Of a stretch of 38,450 bases of DNA, positions 1 to 6,806 are shown piece after piece (position 1 is the stretch's first letter; each line of letters starts with the position of its first letter). The stretch is taken from NCBI GenBank assembly GCA_934675625.1, contig CAKURH010000027.1, positions 1 through 38,450 of the forward strand. Direction: 5' to 3'. This stretch comes from an uncultured Kiritimatiellota bacterium (lineage in GTDB: Bacteria > Verrucomicrobiota > Kiritimatiellia > RFP12 > UBA1067). Position numbers and translations under genes: made by a program. The notes beneath the pieces are model-generated. The model searched no databases, was not told where the DNA came from, and saw nothing but the letters and a program-made list of their open reading frames with translations.

Positions 1-22
1 CCCCCCCCCCCCCCCCCCCCCC
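1..22. repeat. C22 homopolymer at window edge
   Basis: Twenty-two C residues open the window, in the coding region of the partial LamG gene (G22 on the coding strand). The right edge likewise ends in G8. Either this is a true hypervariable tract on which assembly broke, or it is a poly-G read artefact at a contig end. The sequence cannot decide between these. Confidence 0.6.
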
Positions 23-1063
23 GGTTTGTGAACAAAAAGCAACACTTCCAAGAAGTTTCTTTCGACTTCCGCGAAAGCCCGCCGTCACATCCGGATTGAA
101 GATTACAGGCCGTTCCAATGACGATGACGCCCGATAGACAGTCTCGCGAGCAGACAGCAAATGCCAGTTGTTCCCCGAGACGTCAGTCCCGTCGAAATAG
201 GCGCCGTTCTCGGCGTTCAGCGGCCAAAGCGCCAGAACGGATGAAGCGGACGTCCCGTCCGCTGCGCACATGAACTGCCGGGGCGATAACGCACCCTCGC
301 TTAGGCGAACGCAATCGACAAGCCCTTGAAAAGTCTCTCCAGTTGACGAGTCTCCCGCAAGGCAGAAACGGCTGTCGCACGTCTGACCGGAGGGAGGAAC
401 GTCATTGAACGCCGATTTCTGCAAGATCCCGTCCAAGTAGAAGTCCCAGCGCCCGTTACCGTCCGTCGAATCGTAGACAAGCGCGGCGTGCCGCCAGTCG
501 CACCAGTCGCTCAAGTCTCCGGACAACGCCGCCGAGACGATCACGCTCGTCTCGTTCTTCGCCAGCACCTCTATGAACCAACTCTGGCCATTCCGGGCCA
601 AAAAGCATTTCCAGCCACGCGTCTGGAACGATCCCCAAAGAGGCTGTCGCCCAAACGTCGTCACGCGCCCCGAACGTTCCGGCCTGAACCAGCCTTCAAG
701 CGTCCAGCTCTTCGTCAGCGGAAACGAATTCCCCAAATTGTCCCTTCGCATGTAGCTCGATTCCCCTTCCCCGAAGAAAGACCCGACATTCCCGTTCGGC
801 AACGCGACGGTCGGATTTGCGGGGCTTCCGGAAAAGGCGCAGTCTGCCGACGGGCGAACCTTCGACGCCTTGAAGGACACGGCGTCCCAAACGCCACCGT
901 CCAATGATGCTATGCCAACGGAATCCCGAACGTCGATTAGGCCAACGTCTGAAGCATCCCCCGGCAGACGATCAAGTTTCCAGTAGCTGACAGTCGAAGC
1001 CTTGGACTCAACCGAACAGGTTGCCAACAAGGCCGACAGCAGACGAATGTTGATGTTTCGCAT
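1..1063 (-). CDS. Secreted LamG/concanavalin-like domain protein, partial (3' end beyond window)
   Basis: A reading frame without stops runs from ATG at 1063 to the left edge, so it is truncated at its C-terminus. The start is set by AAAGGAAC about 8 bases upstream. Residues 1-22 (MRNINIRLLSALLATCSVES) resemble a signal peptide. The rest has the pattern of LamG-type jelly-roll domains: SYWKLD near the start, SWTLEGWFRP, then WRHAALVYD, WDFYLDGIL, GLVDCVRLSEGALS and LALWPLNAENG. Such domains usually bind glycans or form parts of surface proteins; no catalytic motif is visible. It lies 42 bases downstream of the DUF1080 gene, probably in the same operon. The last codons before the edge enter a C22 tract (poly-G on the coding strand), so the extreme 3' end is unreliable. 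Confidence 0.75.
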   Translation of the reverse strand, partial: MRNINIRLLSALLATCSVESKASTVSYWKLDRLPGDASDVGLIDVRDSVGIASLDGGVWDAVSFKASKVRPSADCAFSGSPANPTVALPNGNVGSFFGEGESSYMRRDNLGNSFPLTKSWTLEGWFRPERSGRVTTFGRQPLWGSFQTRGWKCFLARNGQSWFIEVLAKNETSVIVSAALSGDLSDWCDWRHAALVYDSTDGNGRWDFYLDGILQKSAFNDVPPSGQTCDSRFCLAGDSSTGETFQGLVDCVRLSEGALSPRQFMCAADGTSASSVLALWPLNAENGAYFDGTDVSGNNWHLLSARETVYRASSSLERPVIFNPDVTAGFRGSRKKLLGSVAFCSQTGGGGGGG

Positions 1064-1105
1064 AGCAGGTTCCTTTTGTGTTGTGTCTTGTTTTGGTTTG
1101 CTGTG

Positions 1106-2209
1106 TCACGTTTCAGTTTCTGTTTTTTTTGCCGACCGGATCGGCGTGAGGATCATGTTGCGGAAGTCGCAGCCGCTGTGGTCGCCCTGGAGGATCAGCG
1201 GACCGGGGGCGTTGACGTCGCAGTCGATCGCGCCGCCCGTCACGCCGACGACCGGCAGGTTGTCAACGGTCTTCACGCCGTTGAGGACGATCGTGCAGTG
1301 GCGGTTCACGAACCAGACGTCGACGTGCTGCCATTCGCCGAACGGCTTCTCCGCCGGGGCGAGCGCCTCCGAGAGCCCGCACAGAACCCCGCTGTTCCGG
1401 TTGTCGAGCGCCCAGCCGTACGAGTCGCAGATGTTGACCTCGAACCGTCCCTTGAGCCACACGCCCGAATTGCTCAGCTCGGGCAGGCGGAAGTCGAACG
1501 AGAGCCGGCAGTCGCCGAAGTCGCGCCGCTTCGTCCGCAGGTTGCAGCCCGCCATCCAGCCGCCGGACGGCGTGAGCTTGTGGGCTGTCGAGAGGACGCC
1601 GTCCCTGAACGACCACTGGTTCGGCAGGGGCTTTTCCTTCTGGTCTTCCTCCCAGTCGGCGAGGCCGTTCGCGAGCAGGTCGACCGGCTCACCGTAGACG
1701 AGCGTCGCGAGATCCGGCGCGGGCCCCGGATCCGGGACGCGCGTGCAGACGAACGAGCCGAGGTCGGGGTCTGTCCCCGCAATCGGCTGCGCCCAGAAGT
1801 TGAGATCCTTCATCTCGACCTTCAGGCGGTCGCCGTCCACAAGCGAGCAGAAGAACCACTTGTAGTGCATGTACTTGCGTTGGACATAGCGGTTCGCGCC
1901 CTTCACGGACGCCGGAGGCCCCTTGAGCGGCTGCCGAAAGGCGAAGACGCCGTTCGCGTACGAAATCGTCTCCGGATACTGGGGAATGCCCCAGCGCCAA
2001 AGCAGAATCGCCTGAGGCCGCCCGATCGCGTCGCGGTCCAGCGAAAGCCAGACCGCCGGATCGAACTTCTCCCCCGGCAGGTTCGCCGCCCATTTCCCGA
2101 AAAGGCCATCGGGCTGCGGCGTGGTCGCCGCCGACGCCAACGGCGCGAGCGCCACCCCCATCGCCAAGCCAGCCATGGCCAGTCCAATCTTCATTCGTTT
2201 CAGTTTCAT
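1106..2209 (-). CDS. Secreted DUF1080 (3-keto-disaccharide hydrolase family) protein
   Basis: 367 residues with a clear signal peptide (KRMKIGLAMAGLAMGVALAP, cleavage near ASAA). The C-terminal half, about residues 180-360, has the DUF1080 jelly-roll signature: DFRLPELSNSGVWLKGRFEV, then NGVKTVDNLPVV, GPLILQGDHSGCDFRNMIL. Members of this family hydrolyse 3-keto-glycosides made by Gfo/Idh-type sugar oxidases, which fits the exported Gfo/Idh proteins in this window; the exact substrate is not visible. About 150 extra N-terminal residues make it longer than the minimal family domain and I do not recognise them. GAGGAG lies 7 bases before the ATG. It is the first gene of a short operon behind the double-palindrome element at 2316-2378. 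Confidence 0.85.
   Translation of the reverse strand: MKLKRMKIGLAMAGLAMGVALAPLASAATTPQPDGLFGKWAANLPGEKFDPAVWLSLDRDAIGRPQAILLWRWGIPQYPETISYANGVFAFRQPLKGPPASVKGANRYVQRKYMHYKWFFCSLVDGDRLKVEMKDLNFWAQPIAGTDPDLGSFVCTRVPDPGPAPDLATLVYGEPVDLLANGLADWEEDQKEKPLPNQWSFRDGVLSTAHKLTPSGGWMAGCNLRTKRRDFGDCRLSFDFRLPELSNSGVWLKGRFEVNICDSYGWALDNRNSGVLCGLSEALAPAEKPFGEWQHVDVWFVNRHCTIVLNGVKTVDNLPVVGVTGGAIDCDVNAPGPLILQGDHSGCDFRNMILTPIRSAKKTETET
1766..1778. repeat. Dispersed 13-bp repeat GGGGACAGACCCC
   Basis: One copy of a short G4-ACAG-R-C4 element found at seven places in the window, all within minus-strand coding sequence. Here it encodes part of AGTDPDL in the DUF1080 protein. Confidence 0.55.
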
Positions 2210-2315
2210 CGTCTGCTCCTCACTTCGTTTTCGTGTGCTGTCCGCACATTGTTTTCACGTCCACGACCTGCCGACGACACCCGTCGCCGCACAGCTCTTG
2301 AACTCAACGGCGGAT

Positions 2316-2378
2316 AGTATACCAAAAATTTTTGGCAATAGAACCAAAAATTCGTAAAAATTTTACGCCAATGAAACG
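2316..2378 (-). promoter_or_regulatory. Promoter with double-palindrome operator, copy 1
   Basis: On the minus strand a -10 box TATACT (2321-2316) is immediately preceded by the perfect palindrome CCAAAAATTTTTGG (2322-2335). Seventeen bases further upstream is the inverted repeat CGTAAAAATTTTACG (2353-2367). Nearly the same arrangement occurs at 15241-15306, and each copy sits directly upstream of a DUF1080 gene that starts an operon. The placement against the -10 suggests repression by a dimeric regulator, or a bent-DNA activator site. No cognate regulator is identifiable in the window. The leader to the 2209 start is about 100 bases. Confidence 0.65.
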
Positions 2379-2396
2379 AAAACGTCGAGAAGCCTG

Positions 2397-4648
2397 TCAA
2401 TAGCCTCGCCGAACGGTGTTCACGCCGCCCGTCAGAGGCATCTTCACGCCGCGCCAGGCGAAGTCGCCCGGCAGGCCGTCCGGCAGCGTGACCGTGCCGG
2501 AGACCTTTCCCGCGCCGAAGCGGAGGTCCAGCTTGACGGCCCCGCGCGGCGTCGGCGTCGAGGAGCGGATGAACTTCAGGTGCCCCGGCTGCGGCGCGAC
2601 CAGAACCTTCGCGTATCCCGGCGCCGCGCTCCGCACGCCCGCAACGCCCGTGTGCAGGTGCCAGAGCGGATGCGAGCCCCAGCCGTGGCAGTCGCTGCGC
2701 GAGGTCGTCTCGGGCGTCTCCAGGACCGTCGCGAGATTCCAGTCGAGGCAGTTCTTCCAGAACCCGAGGTTGCCGAAGAAGAGGTCCGCGCGCCCGAACT
2801 TGAAGTAGGTCGAGTAGAGGTAGTGCTTGTAGTAGATCGTCCCGCGCGCGAGGTCGTCCGCCGTCGTCAGCGCCGCGAAGCACCGCGCGGCCTCCTCGCC
2901 CGTCACGACGTCCGCGAGGAGCGCGAGGCACTGCGCGTGCTCGCTGAACTTCGACTGCGCGACGTCCGAGGCGAAGAGGCTCCGCGCGGGGCACCAGAAC
3001 GCCTTTCGGATCGCCGCCGCGAGACGCCGCTCCTTCGCGCGCCAGCAGTCCGCGAGCTCCCGTTCGCCGACGGCTTCCTCGGCGAGAACCGCCGAACGGA
3101 TCGCGTGCAGGTACTGGAGGTTGATCTCGCCGTTCGGACGCGCCCCGTTCCCGTCCGGCGGCACGCCGCCCTCCTTGCTCTGCGCGTACCATTCGGGCAC
3201 CCAGTCGACGAAGTTCCAGCCCGGCGTCCGGCCGAGGAGGCCGTCCGCGCGCTCGTACGTCGCGAGGCCCATGAGCGTGTGGTTGAGGCCCGGCAACCGC
3301 GCCTTCAGCCAGTCGGCGTTCGCGTGCTGCCAGGCGTAGTCGCCGAGCATCATCGCCGCGCACGTGGTGAAGCCGAGCGCGTCCTGCGTGCCGCGCGTCG
3401 GGCAGTTCATCGGGATGAGCCCGTTCTCGCGGCGGTCGGCGTCGAAGAGCGTGATCGCGTTGCGCACGAGGCGGTCTTCCGTGTCGAAGAGGCCCGCGAC
3501 GAGATACTGCACGCGGCTGTCGCCCGGATACATCTGCTGCTCGTAGTAGGGGCAGTCGAAGAACATCTCGTGCATGCACATCTGCAGCGCCCGCGCGCAC
3601 AGGGGCTGCATCCGCATGACCAGCGGGTCGTCACACGCGAACGTCGCCGCCAGCTCGACGGGGTAGCGCGTCTCGGCAATCGCCACGCGGTCGAGCGTCA
3701 GCGGCGCGTCCGCCGTCGTGATCGTCAGCCGGCACCACTTGCCGCACCGCCACCACGGCGTCGTGAAGCGCGCCGCCGCGCGCCCGTCGCAGCGGAAGAC
3801 GTCGCCGAAGGGGCGGAGCATGTCCAGCCCCTCGCACGCCGCGCGGTCGCCCTTCTTCCCGTCCGGCCCCGTCAGGCACTCGGCCCAGTCCCAGCGGATC
3901 TCCGCGCCCGCGCCGCCGGACACGTCCAGTTCCGGATAGGCGCAGTAGTAGTTCTCGAGATCCCAGAAGACGACGGCCCGGCTGCGGGCGGGAATGACCG
4001 TCCCCGCCTTCAGCACGTCCGGCCCGCGCCGGATGCGCCCCGGCACCTTCGTCTCGTGCAGCTGGTCGCGCAGGGGCGAGGGGAAGAGCATCCAGCCCGG
4101 CGCCAAGAGACCGGCGAAGTAGGTGACGGGGCCTCTCACGACGGACGCCCGCCGCCAGTCGCGCGGCTCCTCGTCCAGAAGCGACGTGCCGACGACCTCG
4201 CACTGCGAGCCGACGCCGAACGCCCGGGAGTTGCCCTTGTGAGTCATGCGCGTGTTCGCGAGCCGCCCGATCCGCCAGTCGGCCACGCCCGTCGTCAGCG
4301 CCGCGTCATAGGCGCCGGACGCCTTCAGCACGAAGCCGCCGCGCACGGAGACCTGCGCGAGCGGCGCATGCTCGCCGACCTGCCAGACGACGGCCTCCAG
4401 GCGGTGCGCGCCCGGCACCGCCTTGAAGTCGCGGCGTCCGTGCGCGTCTGGGAGAAGACGGCCCCGCCCCACACGTCGTGGCCGGGAAACCAGACCCAGC
4501 TCGCCGCGTCGATCGGCTGCTGCGGACGCGCGTTCGCGTCGCCGCGCCCGTAGATCTCCGGACGGAACACCCGCTCGACCTCAAAGCCGGACGCCGCCGC
4601 ACCGGCCAGCGCCACCACCGTCATCAACAGTTTCTTCACGACCGTCAA
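2397..4648 (-). CDS. GH78-like alpha-L-rhamnosidase, interrupted by one frameshift
   Basis: Two overlapping frames make one gene. The first, from TTG 4648 or GTG 4639, has signal peptide KKLLMTVVALAGAAASGFEV and the module start WVWFPGHDVWGGAVFSQTRT. The second (open from 4472 to the stop at 2397) resumes at DFKAVPGAHRLEAVVWQ. The frame changes near 4430-4440. The body looks like an (alpha/alpha)6-barrel GH78-type rhamnosidase: FFDCPYYEQQMYPGD carries the family's acidic cluster, with PGWNFVDWVPEWY and SDCHGWGSHPLWHLHTG further on, then a C-terminal beta-sandwich. About 750 residues in total. This suggests rhamnose removal from pectin-type or similar glycans. The start SD (GAGGAG) overlaps the upstream gene's TGA, so translation is probably coupled. 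The shift may be real decay or an assembly error; the rest of the gene is intact. Confidence 0.75.
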
Positions 4649-4654
4649 GTCTCC

Positions 4655-6748
4655 TCAGCGGATGATCAGGAGCGCACCGAAGCGGTAGCCGAAGGAGATC
4701 CGCTTGCCGTCCTTGGAAAGCCGCACGGCCCACGGATGGGGGACGGCGACCGGCTGTCCGTCCGCATCGACGAACTCGATCTCCGGCAGCGCCGTCAGCG
4801 GCTCCTCGACCGTGACGACCGTGCGGAAGCGGATGGGCTTGGCCGTCAGCAGGGTTTCCGCGCCGGTGATGCGGATCTTCGCGCCCTCGCGGAACGCGAG
4901 CGACGGCGCCGTCAGGGACGGCGGCGCATCGGAGAGGAGCGCATCCGCCGGGAACTCGATGTCGCCGCCGGGGAAGGCCTCCGCCGACGCGAACGCAAGC
5001 GCGCCCGCCTCGACGCGTGTTGCGCCGCCGTAGGTGTTCGCGCCCGCGAGCGTGAGCGTGCCCGTGCCGCGCTTCGTGAAGCCGCCGGCCTCGTCCGCCG
5101 CCGTCCACGTGACCGGGCACGTGTAGCGCACCGTGCCGTCGGGACTGTCGAGCGTGACGGTCGTGTCGTCGCCGTAGCCGCTGCCCTTCCCCGTCACGAC
5201 GATGCGTACGGGCTTCTGCGTCTTCTCGTCGATCTCCAGGAACGCCGACGCGCCCGTGCCGGCGCCGCTGATGCGGACGGGAACCGGCGTGCCGTAGAAC
5301 GTCTTGGCATCGGAAAACGCCGCAAAGTTCTCCGGATCGCTTTCCGCCGTCGGAAGGCCAATCGAGCGGATGGAGGACCCTGTCGGCTTCTGGAACGCCG
5401 CCGCGATCGTCACCGCCTCCAAATCGCCCGTGTCGACGACGGCGCCGCCGTCCTGGACAAAAATGGCCGTGCGGAAGGACTGGTCCATCGGCGTGGCAAT
5501 CAGCGGCGCAAAGACGCCGCCGTCGAAGTTCACCGTGAGTTCCGTCTCCTCCTTGCCGCGAATGTTCCGGGCGCGAATGAGGCCGCCGTCGGACAGGTTC
5601 ACGACAGCGCCCGACGCGCTCGGATAGATCGAACCGCCCTCCACGTGCAAGACCGACGAGGCGCCCGACACCGCCAGCGTGTAGGGGTTGCTGCCTGTCG
5701 CGTCATTTCCCAACACGAGATTCTGCGCCTTCAGCGTCAGCGTGCCGCCGCTCACGAACAGGTCGGTGCCGCCCGTCTGTCCGAGACGAAAGCCCCAACT
5801 GCCGTCCCCGATTGTGGCCGTGCCGCCTGTCATCCAGACCGCGCCGTAGCCCTTGAAGCCCCACGAGCCGTAGCCGTTTCCGTTGCCCGCGAGGCTCAGG
5901 TTCGCGCCCGGCTCAATCTTGAGGGCGACGGGCGGCGCGGCGGTGTCCGCAATGGACGACGGCACGAAGCCCTCCACCGAGGCGCCGTCCCCATAGAGCA
6001 GCATCCCCTGTTCAAGCCACGTCGTTCCGTTCATCTTCGACGCGCCGCAGATGCGCAGGACGCCGGCGCCCGCCTTTCGGAACGTCTTGCCGTCGGCCAG
6101 CGACAGGCCGCCCTTGAACGTCAGGCGTCCGCCGTCCACGACGCGGACGCGCGTCGCGTCGGCCGTCGCCTGAACGGGTCCCTCGATCACGTTCAGGTCA
6201 AGAGTCGCGTGCGCGCCGTTCTGGGCCGAAAGGGAATAAGCGCCCGGCGCGTTGCAGTTCCGCGCCAGCGCCACACCCCAGGCGAGAGGATTTCTCAGGT
6301 AGCTCACGAGCAGGCTTCCCGCCTCAACTCGGAGAACATTCGCGTCCGTCCCGTTCAGCTTGGCATTGTCGACAAGACTCATCAGGGCGCCGTTGACGAC
6401 GATTCCGCCGGGGTTTGTGAGTTCGGCATCCCAAAACTGGAGAAAGCCCGATCCCGTGCCAGTGAGGGTGCCGCCCAAAAGATCCCATGTGCCGTTCTTG
6501 ACGTTGAACGTTCCGCCCGCGACATTGATCTCGCCGCTGAAGGCGTTCGCCTGTCCGCTTGAATCGAGCGTGTATGTTCCGGCACCGCGCTTGACGATCT
6601 GCGTCGTTTCCGCCGGCACGGTCCCCGAAACGGTCTCGTCTCCGGCGACGTCCAGTTCCCACGTGGAGGCAGACGCCACCGACAGGGAGGCCAGGACAGC
6701 CGCCGAAGCGGCCCAGACATTCTTCTTGTGCGTATGTTTCGTGTTCAT
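4655..6748 (-). CDS. Secreted beta-helix protein with autotransporter-type repeats and C-terminal LIIR tail
   Basis: 697 residues from ATG 6748. An in-frame ATG at 6754 lies only 2 bases from the SD AGGA, while 6748 has an 8-base spacing, so 6748 is preferred. A signal peptide (WAASAAVLASLSVASA) is followed by a repetitive, Gly/Thr/Asn-rich body typical of a right-handed beta-helix. Autotransporter-associated strand motifs are IVKRGAGTYTLD near the start and FTKRGTGTLTLAGANTYGG near residue 570. There is no C-terminal membrane barrel, so it is not a classical autotransporter. It ends in YRFGALLIIR, very like the tail of the 34433-37660 protein (RRPGITLIIR). Likely a surface or glycan-associated structural protein; function unknown. 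Confidence 0.75.
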   Translation of the reverse strand: MNTKHTHKKNVWAASAAVLASLSVASASTWELDVAGDETVSGTVPAETTQIVKRGAGTYTLDSSGQANAFSGEINVAGGTFNVKNGTWDLLGGTLTGTGSGFLQFWDAELTNPGGIVVNGALMSLVDNAKLNGTDANVLRVEAGSLLVSYLRNPLAWGVALARNCNAPGAYSLSAQNGAHATLDLNVIEGPVQATADATRVRVVDGGRLTFKGGLSLADGKTFRKAGAGVLRICGASKMNGTTWLEQGMLLYGDGASVEGFVPSSIADTAAPPVALKIEPGANLSLAGNGNGYGSWGFKGYGAVWMTGGTATIGDGSWGFRLGQTGGTDLFVSGGTLTLKAQNLVLGNDATGSNPYTLAVSGASSVLHVEGGSIYPSASGAVVNLSDGGLIRARNIRGKEETELTVNFDGGVFAPLIATPMDQSFRTAIFVQDGGAVVDTGDLEAVTIAAAFQKPTGSSIRSIGLPTAESDPENFAAFSDAKTFYGTPVPVRISGAGTGASAFLEIDEKTQKPVRIVVTGKGSGYGDDTTVTLDSPDGTVRYTCPVTWTAADEAGGFTKRGTGTLTLAGANTYGGATRVEAGALAFASAEAFPGGDIEFPADALLSDAPPSLTAPSLAFREGAKIRITGAETLLTAKPIRFRTVVTVEEPLTALPEIEFVDADGQPVAVPHPWAVRLSKDGKRISFGYRFGALLIIR

Positions 6749-6771
6749 GGTCATGTTCCTTTCTCTTGTTT
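6744..6771 (-). promoter_or_regulatory. Conserved translation-start cassette, copy 1
   Basis: These 28 bases are identical to 9418-9445. On the minus strand they hold AGAAAGGAA followed by two ATGs 6 bases apart, of which the second has the usual SD spacing. Related AAAGGAAC leaders precede the genes starting at 1063, 14411 and 16642. Confidence 0.6.
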
Positions 6772-6806
6772 TCTGTTTCGACGTTTGTTTCGTTGTTTGG
6801 TGTCCT

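Noticed and set aside
1118..1145. Hairpin GCCGA/TCGGC beside a run of eight T as a terminator
   Set aside because: On the minus strand, where the gene is transcribed, the run is A rather than U, and it lies inside the coding sequence. It has the wrong orientation for an intrinsic terminator.
2580..4553. Long plus-strand ORFs opposite minus-strand genes (also 6360-9461, 9409-13017, 28038-31265, 32127-34424)
   Set aside because: Their Arg/Ala/Val-rich translations lack domains and signal peptides. High GC produces open antisense frames over real genes; the minus-strand proteins carry clear family motifs and SD sites.
4655..6748. Classical type V autotransporter
   Set aside because: No C-terminal beta-barrel or terminal Phe/Trp signature; the chain ends in a short LIIR tail.
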